From Parasulfuritortus cantonensis (GTDB lineage Bacteria > Pseudomonadota > Gammaproteobacteria > Burkholderiales > Thiobacillaceae): a stretch of DNA of 64,000 nucleotides. The translations under genes and the position numbers were made by a program. The DNA lies in assembly GCF_004337445.1 (NCBI RefSeq), contig NZ_SJZB01000014.1, positions 109,088 to 173,087 of the forward strand, given 5' to 3'. Of this stretch, positions 28,949-39,594 are shown piece after piece; the first letter of the stretch is position 1; every line of letters starts with the position of its first letter. The notes under the pieces were generated by a model. The model saw only the letters and a list, made by a program, of their open reading frames with translations, ran no database searches and had not been told where the DNA came from.

Positions 28949-29895
28949 GTGCGCCTCCGCAGGCGGGGGTCGAGGAACTGGTAGGTCTGGTCCACGGCCA
29001 GGTTGACGACGACGAACAGCAGGCCGGTCAGCATGATGCCGGCCTGCACGACGATGTATTCGCGGTTGAGCACGGCGGTGGTCACCATCATGCCCAGGCC
29101 GGGCAGGGCGAACACCACCTCGGTCATCACGGCGCCGCGCAGCATGCCGCCCAGTTGTAGGCCGATCACGGTGACCAGGGGCATCAGCACGTTGCGCATG
29201 CCGTGCACCCAGACCACCCGCCAGCCGGGCTCGCCACGCGCCCGGGCGGCCTGGATGTAGGGCTGGCCGAGGACCTCCAGCAGGCTGGAGCGGGTGATGC
29301 GGGCGATCAGGCCGACGTACCAGGCGCCCAGGGTGATGGCCGGCAGGACCAGGTGCCACAGGCCTTGCCAGAAGTCCTCCCAGGGCGCGACGAAACCGAG
29401 GGTGGGGAACCAGCCGAGGCCGACGCCGAACACCCAGATCAGGATGATGCCGAGATAGAAGCTGGGGAAGGCGTTGCCGCCGATGGCCAGGGCCGTGGCG
29501 GCAACGTCGACCCAGCTGTTGCGATGGAGGGCGGCCAGCACGCCGGCCGGGATGCCGATCACCAGCGCCACCAGCAGGGACAGGGCGGCGAGGGTCAGGG
29601 TCACCGGCAGGGCCTGCATGACCGCCAGTTCGAAGATGTCCTGGCTGGTGATGTAGGAGGTACCCCAGTCGCCTTTGACGAACGCGGCCAGCCAATGCCA
29701 GTACTGCACGGCCATGGGCCGGTCGAGGCCGAGGTCGTGGACCAGCTGGTCGTAGGCCCCCTGGGAGAAGTCTGAACCCAGCATGATACTGACCGGGTCG
29801 CCCGGGGCGAGCTTCAGGAAGGCGAAGCTCGCCACCGAGACGATCAGCAGCACGAGCAGGGTCTGGCCCAGTTTGGCGGCGGCGGAACCGAGCAT
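28945..29895 (-). CDS. Oligopeptide ABC transporter permease (DppB type)
   Basis: A 316-residue permease with six hydrophobic helices, the N-terminal 'LKLAPGDPVSIMLG' motif typical of DppB/OppB and the EAA loop 'YIQAARARGEPGWRVVWVHG'. The start is ATG 29895 in a TGATG overlap with the binding-protein gene. It forms the translocation pore with the DppC-type subunit. Confidence 0.94.
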   Translation of the reverse strand: MLGSAAAKLGQTLLVLLIVSVASFAFLKLAPGDPVSIMLGSDFSQGAYDQLVHDLGLDRPMAVQYWHWLAAFVKGDWGTSYITSQDIFELAVMQALPVTLTLAALSLLVALVIGIPAGVLAALHRNSWVDVAATALAIGGNAFPSFYLGIILIWVFGVGLGWFPTLGFVAPWEDFWQGLWHLVLPAITLGAWYVGLIARITRSSLLEVLGQPYIQAARARGEPGWRVVWVHGMRNVLMPLVTVIGLQLGGMLRGAVMTEVVFALPGLGMMVTTAVLNREYIVVQAGIMLTGLLFVVVNLAVDQTYQFLDPRLRRRT

Positions 29896-31535
29896 CAGGG
29901 CAGCCAGACCGAATGCAGGTTGAGCAGGTCGACCGGGATGTACTGGAAGCCCTGGACCCGCTTGTGCAGGATCTTGAACACCTTCATGTGGGCCAGCACC
30001 GCCAGGGGGGCATCGGCCATGAGGATGTCCTCGGCCTTGGTGTAGAGCTTCTTGCGCACGCCTTGGTTGAGGGTGTCCTGGGCGTCCGAGATCAGCTTGT
30101 CGAACTCGGCGTTGCTGTAGCCGACGAAGTTCCACGGCTTGCCCGAGTGCCATTCCGGGTAGATGGTCTCGTCCGGGTCCAGGTCGGCGATCCAGGCCTC
30201 GTCGTACATGTCGAAGTCGCCGCTGTTGCGCCGCTTGGTCCAGACCGCCCGGTCGAGCAGTTCGATCTTCGGCTTGATGCCGATCTTCTCCAGCATGGGC
30301 AGCAGGAGCTGGGAGTTGCGGGTGCCGCTGCCGCCCGAGCCGGTGAAGCCCTGGCTGACGATGTAGACCGGATTCACCTCGCCCTGGTACTTGGACTTCT
30401 TGCGGTACTCCATGGCCTTCTTGAGGTCGAGGAACTGGCCGCGCCCGGTCTTGCCGATGTTCTTGTCGTAGAAGCCGGTCATGGGCGGCGAGATCGGGCT
30501 GTAGGCCGGGATGGCCTCGCCGAAGTAGCCCTGCTTGACGATGACATTGCGGTCAATGGCGTAGGCGACCGCCTTGCGCAGCATGGGGTCGTCGAACGGG
30601 GCGCGGCGGTTGTTCATGCCGACGTAGCTGTAGTTGCCTTCCACCTCGCCGTAGACGCGCAGGTCCTTGTTGGCGCGCAACTGGGGGATGAACTGGAAGG
30701 GCGACAGGCTCATGCCGTCCACCTGGCCGGCCATCATGGCGGCCACGGCGGCGGTGGGCTCCTTGATCAGGAGGATCTGGACGCCGTCCAGGTAGGGCAG
30801 GCCCGGCTCGAAATAGTCAGGGTTGCGTTCCAGGGTGATCGACTCGTTCTCGCGCCAGCCGACGAACCTGAACGGGCCGGTGCCGACCGGGTTGCGCCCG
30901 AAGGCCTTGCCGTACTTCTCCACCGCGCTCTTGCTGACGATGGTGCCGGCCCGCCCGGTGCTGCCGGTCAGGGCGACGGGCAGGAAGGCGTAGGGCTTGT
31001 TGAAGCGCATGCGGATGGTGTGGTCGTCGACGATGTCGATGCCGGCCAGCTGTTCGAACTTCCAGGCATGGGGCGAGGCCACGGCCGGGTCCTTGACCCG
31101 TTCCAGGCTCCACTTCACGGCGGCGGCGTCGCAGGGGTCGCCGTTGTGGAACTTCACCCCTTTGCGCAGGGTGAAGACGTGGGTCTTGTCGTCCGGCATG
31201 TCCCACTTGGTCGCCAGGTCGGGCACGAAGGAGACCTTCTTGCCGTCGTAGGCCACCTTGAGCAGGCCGTTGTAGATGTTGTTCAGGATCTTCACCGAAC
31301 CCAGCGAGGAGGTGAAATGCGGATCCAGGGTGTCAACCGCGTCGATCCAGGCCAGCTTGATGGTGCCGCCCCGTTTCGGCGCCGCCGCCATGGCACCCTG
31401 TACCAGGCCGCCGCCGGTCAGGGCGTTGGCCGCCGCCAGGCCGGCACCCGCACCGACCATCTTGAGAAAGCCGCGGCGATCCAACCCCTTCGCGAGAACC
31501 TCGGCCAGCTTGTCTTTGTGATTTACACCCGACAT
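29895..31535 (-). CDS. Periplasmic oligopeptide-binding protein (SBP family 5), Tat-exported
   Basis: A 546-residue extracytoplasmic binding protein with a twin-arginine leader ('DRRGFLKMVGAG', residues 19-30, followed by a hydrophobic core ending 'AMAAAPKRGG'). The mature part is a family 5 peptide-binding protein: 'DTLDPHFTSSLGSVKILNN', 'FTLRKGVKFHNGDP' and 'GTGPFRFVGWRENESITLERN'. It selects the substrate (dipeptide, oligopeptide, glutathione or nickel) for the transporter encoded downstream. The GGT in the same unit suggests gamma-glutamyl peptides, by inference only. Tat export is less usual than Sec for this family and hints at folding before export. Its promoter has a sigma-54 signature. 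Confidence 0.92.
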   Translation of the reverse strand: MSGVNHKDKLAEVLAKGLDRRGFLKMVGAGAGLAAANALTGGGLVQGAMAAAPKRGGTIKLAWIDAVDTLDPHFTSSLGSVKILNNIYNGLLKVAYDGKKVSFVPDLATKWDMPDDKTHVFTLRKGVKFHNGDPCDAAAVKWSLERVKDPAVASPHAWKFEQLAGIDIVDDHTIRMRFNKPYAFLPVALTGSTGRAGTIVSKSAVEKYGKAFGRNPVGTGPFRFVGWRENESITLERNPDYFEPGLPYLDGVQILLIKEPTAAVAAMMAGQVDGMSLSPFQFIPQLRANKDLRVYGEVEGNYSYVGMNNRRAPFDDPMLRKAVAYAIDRNVIVKQGYFGEAIPAYSPISPPMTGFYDKNIGKTGRGQFLDLKKAMEYRKKSKYQGEVNPVYIVSQGFTGSGGSGTRNSQLLLPMLEKIGIKPKIELLDRAVWTKRRNSGDFDMYDEAWIADLDPDETIYPEWHSGKPWNFVGYSNAEFDKLISDAQDTLNQGVRKKLYTKAEDILMADAPLAVLAHMKVFKILHKRVQGFQYIPVDLLNLHSVWLP

Positions 31536-31585
31536 GGAACGCTCCTAACAAATGAAACGGTTTAACAACTGCCGGTCGAGCGTTC

Positions 31586-31601
31586 AGCAAGCACTGTGCC
31601 A
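31586..31601 (-). promoter_or_regulatory. Sigma-54 (RpoN) -24/-12 promoter
   Basis: The minus strand reads TGGCACAGTGCTTGCT: an invariant GG and GC separated by exactly 10 nt, matching the TGGCAC-N5-TTGCW consensus at every defined position except the weakly conserved G after CAC. Transcription would start about 11-13 nt further on (about 31574), giving a leader of about 40 nt before the binding-protein ATG at 31535. It drives the peptide transporter unit. Confidence 0.82.
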
Positions 31602-31617
31602 ACACCTTTTTTATTAC

Positions 31618-31642
31618 GTATCCAATTGTTTTAAATGGATAC
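31618..31642. promoter_or_regulatory. Inverted repeat GTATCCA-N11-TGGATAC, putative regulator site
   Basis: Perfect 7-nt arms (31618-31624 and 31636-31642) flank an AT-rich 11-nt spacer about 17 bp upstream of the -24 element. The position fits an operator or enhancer element for the sigma-54 promoter. The cognate protein is unknown; the Lrp/AsnC regulator at the end of the unit is one candidate. Confidence 0.5.
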
Positions 31643-31918
31643 AATGCAATAACTGAGAAAATCCATCGGATTTCATCCCCAACCACCGCACTATCGGCGG
31701 ACCGGGCGCACCAGGGCCGTGCCGTTACGAAACGAACGACATAACGGCAATGTTTTTTACATACGTAAGCCTCGTAGCGAACATCTGGCCGTTCGCATCG
31801 CCGAGGCGATCCTGGGGAGATGATTGTTAGGTCGCGGCCGGGACCGGGGCGGCCGACCGCGTTCCGAAATGGTGCAGGGACGGTCGGGCCGGGCAGGCGC
31901 GCTGCCCAGGCCCGCCGA

Positions 31919-34900
31919 TCAGCCTTGTCCTGCGACGAAGCCGGCGATTGCCGCCAGCAGTTCTTCTTCCTGGTAGGGTTTCCCCATGTACAGGTTGACC
32001 CCGAGGTCCAGGGCATGGTCGCGGTGCTTGTCCGCCGTGCGCGAGGTGATCATGACGATCGGCACGCCCCGGGTACGGACATCGGCCCGCACGTGGCGGG
32101 CGACCTCGAAGCCGTCCATGCGCGGCATCTCGATATCCAGCAGCATGACCGCCGGCACCTCGCCCTGCAGGTACTCGAGGGCCTCGACGCCGTCCTTGGC
32201 GGTGGCCACGCGGTAGCCTTCGCGGTGCAGCAGGCGCCCGGTGATCTTGCGCACGGTCAGGGAATCGTCGACCACCAGCACCAGCGGCTGGACGGCCTCC
32301 GTGCGGACCCCTTCGACCACCGACAAGGCCTGCCCCGGCGCGCTTTCCATGAGCGCGAACGGGTTGAGTATGAGGGCGACGCGGCCGTCCGGCAGGACGG
32401 TGGCACCGGCCACCCCGGGCACCCGGGACAGCTGCGGGCCGATCGCCTTGACCACCGCTTCGACGTTGCCCTGCAACTTGTCGACGCGCATGGCCACGCG
32501 TTCGTCGCCCGAACGCAGCAGGAGCACCGTCCGGTAGTGTCCCTCGGCAGGCTGCGGCTGCTGGCCGGTGAGCTCGGCGAGGGAACGGAGCGGGTAGTTC
32601 TGGCCGTCCAGTTCGACCCCGCTGGCGCTGACGATGGCATGCCAGTCGGCCTCCCTGACCTCGCGCACCAGCACCACCATGCCGGCCGGGAAGGCGTACA
32701 CCTGGTCGCCGGCCCGGGCCAGGACCACCTGGGTCAGGGCCAGGGTGGTGGGCAAGCGGATGGTGAACCGGGTGCCGCGACCGACCTCGCTGTCGAGACG
32801 GATACGACCGCCCACCGAGGCGATCTCGCTGCGCACCACGTCCAAGCCGACGCCGCGGCCGGCCACCTGGGTGACCGTCTCCATGGTCGAGAAGCCGGGC
32901 ATGAACAGGAAGGACTCCAGGCGTTCGCGTTCCACGCTGTCGTCCGGCGTCACCCAGCCCATGGCCTCGGCGCGCGCACGCACCTTGTCGAGGTCGATGC
33001 CGCCGCCGTCGTCGCTCAGGGTCAACACCACCTCGGTGCCGTCCTGGCGCGCCGTCAGGCGGATGTCGCCGTACTCCGGCTTGCCCAGCGCCTGGCGCCG
33101 CTCGGCCGCCTCGATGCCGTGCGCGACGGCGTTGCGCAAAAGATGCTCGAAGGGCGCCATGGCCTTGTCGAGCACCGAGCGGTCGAGCTCGATGTCGCCC
33201 CCCTCGATGAGCAGGTGGGCGCGCCGCCCGACCTCCTTGGCGGCCTGGCGGACGATGCGGTGCAGACGCTCGGCCTGGCTGTTCAGGCGCACCATGCGGA
33301 TGTGCATGAGTTCCTGCTGCAGGCTGCGCGTGGTGCGCGACTGCTGGAGCAGCGCGTACTCGACGTCGTTCAGGCTGCCGAGCAGGTTCTCCTGGGCGGT
33401 CGAAACGTCGTTGACGCTCTCCGCCATCAGGCGCGTGAGTTCCTGCAGGCGCGTGTAGCGGTCGAACTCCAGGGGGTCGAAATGGCTCTCGTCCAGCTTC
33501 GACATGCGGGCGCCGATCTGGGTCTCGGCCTCGATCTCCAGTTCGCGCAACTGGCCACGCAGGCGTTCGACGTTGGCGGTCAACTCCTGGGCGGTGAGCT
33601 TGTAGTGGGTGACCAGGTCCTCGATACGCGAACGGGCGATACTGACCTCGCCGGCCTCGTTGATCAGGGCGTCGAGTATGTTGGCATTGGCCCGGAAGGC
33701 CTGACGCAGGGCGTTGTCGTCCTCCGCGGTCGGGGCCAGCGGCACGGCGACCGGAGCCGCCTCCGGCGCGGCGACGCCGACCGCCGGCGCGACGGCTGCC
33801 ACCGGCGCCGGCTGGCGCAGGCGGTCGACACGCTCGGCCAGGGCGTCGTAGTCGTGCTCCAGGCTGTCCAGGAAGGCCGCTTCCGGGGCCAGCGTGCCGA
33901 GGTCGACGATGCGCGTCTCCATGGCATGGGTGGCATCGCCGAGGCGCATGGCACCGGCCATGCGGGCACTCCCCTTGAGGGTGTGCAGGGTGCGCTGGAG
34001 GGCCTGGCAGGGCTCGGCATCGGTGGGCGCGGCGCGCCAGCGGCGCAGGCTGTCGCCGATGCGCGGCAGCAATTCCTCGGCCTCGGCGAGGAAGATCGGC
34101 AGCAGTTGCGGGTCGCACTCCTCGGGCGGTTCGGCCGCGATCGCCGGGGCCGGCTCGACCGGCACCTCGGGGGCGACTGGCGGAGCCAGCTCGGCCACCG
34201 GAGCGAAGGACGCCGGCATGCCTTCGGGCTGGAATTCGGGGACCGTCTCCGGCAAGAACTCGACGGGTACCGGCTCGACGGGGAATTCCGGGGTCGGCAC
34301 GGGCACCCAGGGCTCCGGCACGGGCGGCTCGGGGGCCGGCGGCACGGCCTCCGGCAGCGGCTCGAAGGGCGGCTCCGAAACCGGTTCCAGGGCCGGCTGG
34401 AAGGGAATTTCGAGCGGCGCCTCGGCCGGCCAGTCGGGCGCAACGAGGGGTTCCGGGACAGGCTCGGGGACAGGTTCCGGGGTGGGCTCCGAACCGGCTT
34501 CCGGCAGTTCCGGCTCGGCCAGCAGGGCGGCGAACAGTTCCTCCTCCGCAGCCCCCGTCGCGGACTCCGCCGGTGCCGGGCTCAGGCCCGTCAGGCGCTC
34601 GGCCAGGTCATCCGGGAAGCTCGGCCATTCGTGCCGGGCAATCTGCTCCAAGCCGTTGCCGAGCAGGTCGACGACACCCGACAACACGCCCTCCGGCTCG
34701 GCCGCCAGCGGCCGCTGCTTGTCCGGCCAGGCACCGATCCAGGTTTCCAGCGCGTAGGCGGCCTCGGCCAGCGGGGTCAGCCCGGTGGTCCGGGCGATGC
34801 CGGCCAGGGTATGGGCGGCGCGGGCGAACTCGGCCCAGACATGTTCGTCGGCGACCACGGCGAGGTCGGCGAGATGCTGGCGGAGATCGGCGAGGCGGCG

Positions 34901-37455
34901 TGTCGCCTCGTCCGAGAAGATGGCGAACAGGGCGGCGGACAGGCTGTGCCGGCCGATCTGCACGATCTCCGGCTCAGGCGGCGCGACCGCCGCGGGCGCG
35001 GCGACCGGGGCCTCCGGCATGGCCGGCGGGGCCGCTGGTGCAGTGGGCGCCTCGACCTCCTCGCCGCGCAGGCGGCGGGCCAGGGCGACCACCGCGTCGG
35101 CATCGAGCCGGCCTATCGCGCCGGTCTCGGCGAGTTCGCCCACCCAGCGCCGGAAGCCGGTCGCCGCCTGGTCGACGAAGTCGAGTATCGCGACGTTGAT
35201 GGCGCGTTCGTCGCGCAGCCACAGGTTCAGGGTCTGCTCGGCCTCCCAAGCCACCTCGGCGAGGTCGATCAGCCCGACCATGCGGCCGCTGCCCTTCAGG
35301 GTATGGAAACCGCGCCGGATGTCGACGAAGTCGTCGTGGGCCTGGGTCGATTCGCGCAGGCGGGCCAGGCGCTCGGCCATGCCGGCGAGAACCTCCTTGG
35401 CCTCCTCCAGGTAGATCTCCAGAAGCTCGCTGTCGACCTCCTGGGTGCTCGCCGGCGCCGGGGCGGCGGGCGCCTCGGGGACGACCGGAGCCGGCAGGGG
35501 TACCCCGCCAGGGCGTGGGTCGCCACGCGCACGGTGTCGGTGGCGGCGTTGTCGTCGAGCAGGCGCCTGACCTCGTCGGCCTGGCCGCGCAGGGCCGCGT
35601 CGCCGACCAGATCGGCATCCTGGGCGATGCGCTGGAGATCGGCGCGCAACTCGCCGCGCAGGGTGTCCGCCTCGCCGCCTTCCGCCAGGCGGTCGACGGT
35701 GGCGACCAGGCCTTCCTTGAGCGCGGCCAGGTGTTCCTCGACGCTCGTCTCCGCCGGTTCCGCCTCGGCCTCGGGGTGCAGCAGCCGGATCAGTCCGGCC
35801 GGGTCGTCACGGCCGTTGCGCAAGGCCTCGACATACAGGCCGAGGGTGGAGACCGCCTCGGCGATCCAGTTGAGTTCGTCCGGGACGATGGCATGGTCCG
35901 CCTCGGAGATCAGGCCGACCCGGTCGGTGACGACGCGGACCAGCTCGACCGCGGGTTCGAGCTGCAGGATGCTGAGCGCCCCCTGGACCTGCTTCAGCAG
36001 GCTCGGTACCAGGGGCAGGCTGCCACGGTCCTGCTGGTTGCGGAAGAACTTGTCGAGGATCTCCTCGATCTGGTTCAGGTTGCTCTGGATCTCCCGCGTC
36101 ACCTGGGCCAGCAGGAGCTTCTCCTGGGCCTGGCGGGCGATCTCGTCGAGCAGCGGTTCGCCCGGCGCGGCGACCAGCGGGGCTTCGCCCGACACCGCGG
36201 CGCGCAGGCGCCCGGCCTGTACCTCGGCATGGCTGCCAAAGTCCTGGCCGAGTTTGAAATAGTTCTCGGCGCCGTGTTGCAGCAGGAGCATGGCCGTGGC
36301 CATCTCGACCTGCAGGGCCTCGTTCTGGGCCGCCTCGTCGGCATGGCCGGCGATCACCTGGCGGATCGCGTCGGCCAGCGTCGACAGGGCGGGGTCGCCG
36401 ATCCGGCCGGCACTGTCGCCGATCTGGGCCACGCTGGCACGCAGGGGATCGAGGCTGTCCTTGCGCCCGGAACACAGGTGCAGCCAGTGATCCTTGGCGG
36501 CATTGAGCACCTCGCGCAGACGGCCCAGCATGGGCCGCAGGGCCTCGGCACGCTGCTCGTCGACGCCGCTCCAGGCGGCCGGGCGGTAGCGTTCGAGCTC
36601 GAACAGCTCGCGCACCGCATCGGCCCGCTCGCCCCCGCCCGGGGTGCGCAGCAGGCAATAGAGGACATCGCGGAACAGGCTGTCGGCCAACTGCCGGGCG
36701 CCTTCGGCCAGCCGGCGCATCTGCAGGTCCAGACGGCCGAGCAGGCGTTTGAGCCAGGCGTCGGGGGCGGCGCCGTCGGCGGCGAGCGCCTCCAGCATGG
36801 CCTCGGCCGTCCACCAGAAGGTGTACTGGGCGGCGCCGGGCACCAGGGCCTGGAGTTCGCGTACCGCCTCCGCCATGGCCGCGAGGCCGGCAGCGGCATC
36901 CTGGTTCTGCAGGTAGCGCAACAAACCCTTCTGGTACTTGCTGCGGACCTGGCGCATGGCGCGTCCGCGCTCGCCGTCGTCGAGGGCGGGTTCGCCACCC
37001 GGCCGGCGTGCGCGCAGGCCGGTATCCGGATAGAACAGCTCGCTCGGCGGCGGCGCCTCCGCGCCGCGCCGGATTTGCACCTCGCCGTAGATCGGCATCA
37101 GGGCCAGTTCCGCATTCGCCGCCCCGGCCATGAGATTGTCCAGGTAGCCCTGGAGCGCCTGCACCGCGCGCACCGCCAGGGCGGCGCTGTCGGCGTTGCG
37201 CAAGTCCGCTCTGCTCTGCATGTCGGCGAGCAGGCCCTCGATGGCGCTGCCGAGCTGGTGGACGCCTTGCAGGCCGACGATCTGGATGGCCCCGGAGACC
37301 TGGTGCAAATAGGTCAACGCCTGCTTGAGCGGGGTCAGGTCCTCGCCGTTCCACGCCTGCAAGGCGGCGATCCCGGCGTTGCAGGCCACGTCGATCTCAC
37401 CCTTGACCCAAGTCAGGGGACCGAGATCGAAATCGTTCAGACTGTTCACGTTCAC
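31919..37455 (-). CDS. chpA: Type IV pilus chemosensory hybrid kinase ChpA/PilL, with frameshift
   Basis: A very large CheA-type kinase, about 1845 residues if the frame is repaired. N-terminal helical/HPt-like modules are followed by HPt domains with 'GFHTLKGSGRM', 'AAHTLAGIARTTG' and 'RTLHTLKGSARM', a Pro/Glu-rich linker (about 34150-34500) and a dimerisation domain. The ATPase domain has 'FEHLLRNAVAHGIEA' and 'LSDDGGGIDLDKV'. A CheW-like domain and a C-terminal receiver ('MLLDIEMPRMDGFEV') end the protein. As sequenced, the reading frame breaks near 35500: the 5' part runs 37455 to 35296 and the 3' part is open from before 35500 to 31919. One HPt domain ('VDSELLEIYLEEAKEVLAGM') begins just after the shift. 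It belongs to the pilGHIJ-chpA operon controlling twitching. Confidence 0.9.
35495..35508 (-). other. Frameshift site in chpA at a G4/C4 palindrome
   Basis: On the coding strand the frame 'THALAG' must move by -1 to continue as 'VPLPAPVVPEAP', a typical interdomain linker, within GCGGGGTACCCC. One missing G in the G4 run would explain it. The run also allows a P-site Gly codon to slip -1 with full re-pairing. The site is the perfect palindrome GGGGTACCCC (35497-35506). Confidence 0.8.
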
Positions 37456-37462
37456 CTATCCC

Positions 37463-39556
37463 TTACAGGGTGAAGCCCGCCACCGACACGCGCAGGTCGT
37501 CGGCCAGCACGGTGAGCTGGCCGACCGATTCGGCGCTCTTGCGGGCCCCGTCGGCCGCCTCGCGGGTCTGGCCGAGCACCTGCTGCATGGTCTCGGCGAT
37601 CCGGTTGGCGATGTCGACCTGTTCCTGAGTGGCGTCCGAAATGCTCTGGATCAGGCGTGCCAGTTCGTCCGACACCGACTCGATGTCCTGCAGGGCGTGG
37701 CCGGCGTTGTCCGACAGGGTCGCGCCCTCGACCACGCCGCGCGTGCTCGCCTCCATAGCGTTGATGGTGTCCTGGGTGTCGGTCTGGATGGTCTTGACGA
37801 TGGCACCGATGCGCCGGGTCGCCTGGCCGGAGCGTTCCGCCAGGCGCTGCACTTCCTCGGCCACCACGGAGAAGCCGCGCCCGGCCTCGCCGGCCGCCGC
37901 GGCCTGGATGGCGGCGTTGAGGGCGAGGACGTTGGTCTGTTCGGTAATGTCCCCGATCAGCTCGACGATCTCGCCGATCTCCTGGGACGACTCGCCGAGG
38001 CGCTTGATGCGCTTCGAGGTCTCCTGGATCTGGTCGCGGATGGCGTTCATGCCGGCGATGGCCGCCCGCACCGAGTCGCCGCCCTTGCGCGCGAACTCGA
38101 GCGACTGCTCGGCCACGTGGGCGGAGTCGGAGGCGTTCAGGGCCACCCGGTTGACCGACTCGGTCATGACCGCGACCGAGTCCGTGGCCTGGCCGATCTC
38201 GCCGGCCTGACGTTCGGTCGTGGCCAGCATGCCTTCCGACAGTTGCTTGGCGTCCTCGGTGGCCTGGGTCACCTGGTGGACCGCCCGGTTGACGTTGTCG
38301 ACCAGGGTACGCAATTCCTCGATGGCGAAGTTGACCGAGTCCGCGATGGCGCCGGTGATGTCCTCGGTCACCGTGGCGCGCACGGTCAGGTTGCCGTCCG
38401 CGAGGTCGCCCATCTCGTTGAGCAGGCGCAGGATGGCCTCCTGGTTGCGCCGGTTCTCGCGCGCCGCCGCCTCCTGCTCATGCGCCGCCTGCTCGGCGCG
38501 CAGACGCGACTCGGCGACGTTGGTCAGGGCCAGCATGACCAGGCTGGCCAGGGCGGCAAGGCCCATGAACACGCCCAGGGTGAGGAAGACCCAGCTGGAA
38601 TCGTTCTGGTAGGCGGCGGTGAGCTTGCCGGTCATGGCCAGGATCTGCTCGCTCTCGTCGAACAACTCGCGCGCCGCACGCTTGGCGCCGAGCAGCTTGG
38701 GCATGTTGTTCAGGATCAGGTTGACCTGGGTGGAGAAGGCGCCGAAGGACTCCTTGAGCTCGAGCAGCTTGTCGCGCGCCGCGCCGGCACCGACGGCCGC
38801 GATGCCCAGTTCGGCGTCGCCGTTGAGCATGCCGTTGAGCACGTCGCCGAAGGTCTTGACGTCCTGGCCCAGTTGATAAGCCACCTCGGGGTTGATGACC
38901 TCGCCGGCCACCAGCGCATTGGCGTTCTTCGCCATGCGCTGGGTCCACAGGGCCTGCTGGTGGGCAAACGACAAGGCTCGCCCGGGCGGCAGCAGGGCGG
39001 TCACCTGCTCGGTAAGGTCGAGCAGGTCGTTGTTGCGTGCGTTGATCTGGCTGATCGACTGGCCCAGGGCGACCAGGACATCCTGCTGGGTCAGCAGGGT
39101 GTCGATGTCCTTGCGCGAGGTCTCCCAGCGCTTCTTCAAGCCCGCCAGCTCGGCCTGGCCCGAGAACACCGCGGCGCGCGCGGTCAGGGCATCCAGGCCC
39201 TTCACGAAGGCCTGCTCGCTTTCCTTGAGTTGGCCGAAGGCGGCCTTGTTGCCGAGCGCGGCCTGGAGGGCGGTCTTCGAATAACGCTGCGACAACATCT
39301 GCAGATGGCTGGCGACCTCCACCCGTTCGGTGCGGTGTCCCACCTGGACCACGTAGAGCAGCATGAACACCGCCGTCAGCAGCACGGAAAGGATCATGGT
39401 CAGCACCAGGACCTGGTAGCGGCGCTCCGAAGTCATGCCCTGGAGCATCTTCAACCGGCGCGGGTCCAGGCTCGACATGCGTTCCTGCCAGGCCGACAGC
39501 CTTGCGCCCAGATTGCCCTGCTCGCCGCTGGCCGCGTTCACTTGCGGTTTGTCCAT
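37463..39556 (-). CDS. pilJ: Type IV pilus methyl-accepting chemotaxis protein PilJ
   Basis: A 697-residue chemoreceptor. The first membrane helix lies at about residues 46-70 ('[22 protein letters not shown]'). A long periplasmic part with two PilJ-type four-helix modules is followed by a second helix at about residues 325-345 ('[22 protein letters not shown]'), a HAMP-like region and a coiled-coil signalling domain with the hairpin tip '[20 protein letters not shown]' and '[20 protein letters not shown]'. It feeds pilus or surface signals to ChpA. It lies 7 bp upstream of chpA in the operon. Confidence 0.94.
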   Translation of the reverse strand: MDKPQVNAASGEQGNLGARLSAWQERMSSLDPRRLKMLQGMTSERRYQVLVLTMILSVLLTAVFMLLYVVQVGHRTERVEVASHLQMLSQRYSKTALQAALGNKAAFGQLKESEQAFVKGLDALTARAAVFSGQAELAGLKKRWETSRKDIDTLLTQQDVLVALGQSISQINARNNDLLDLTEQVTALLPPGRALSFAHQQALWTQRMAKNANALVAGEVINPEVAYQLGQDVKTFGDVLNGMLNGDAELGIAAVGAGAARDKLLELKESFGAFSTQVNLILNNMPKLLGAKRAARELFDESEQILAMTGKLTAAYQNDSSWVFLTLGVFMGLAALASLVMLALTNVAESRLRAEQAAHEQEAAARENRRNQEAILRLLNEMGDLADGNLTVRATVTEDITGAIADSVNFAIEELRTLVDNVNRAVHQVTQATEDAKQLSEGMLATTERQAGEIGQATDSVAVMTESVNRVALNASDSAHVAEQSLEFARKGGDSVRAAIAGMNAIRDQIQETSKRIKRLGESSQEIGEIVELIGDITEQTNVLALNAAIQAAAAGEAGRGFSVVAEEVQRLAERSGQATRRIGAIVKTIQTDTQDTINAMEASTRGVVEGATLSDNAGHALQDIESVSDELARLIQSISDATQEQVDIANRIAETMQQVLGQTREAADGARKSAESVGQLTVLADDLRVSVAGFTL

Positions 39557-39594
39557 TTTGTTCTCATCTCCGTCAAGAGCCTGTTACGCCACTG

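Larger units (their letters stand above)
31536..31918. other. 383-bp regulatory gap between chpA and the peptide operon
   Basis: This is markedly more AT-rich than its surroundings. Besides the sigma-54 promoter and the GTATCCA dyad it holds a second dyad AAATCC-ATC-GGATTT (31659-31673) and a third GCCGTTA-N14-TAACGGC (31721-31748) followed on the plus strand by a T6 run. No coding potential was recognised. No clear rho-independent terminator is seen directly after chpA. Confidence 0.6.

Noticed and set aside
31820..36262. A 1480-codon open frame on the plus strand
   Set aside because: It is antisense to chpA and has no recognisable motif; the minus strand encodes complete HPt, ATPase, CheW and receiver domains.
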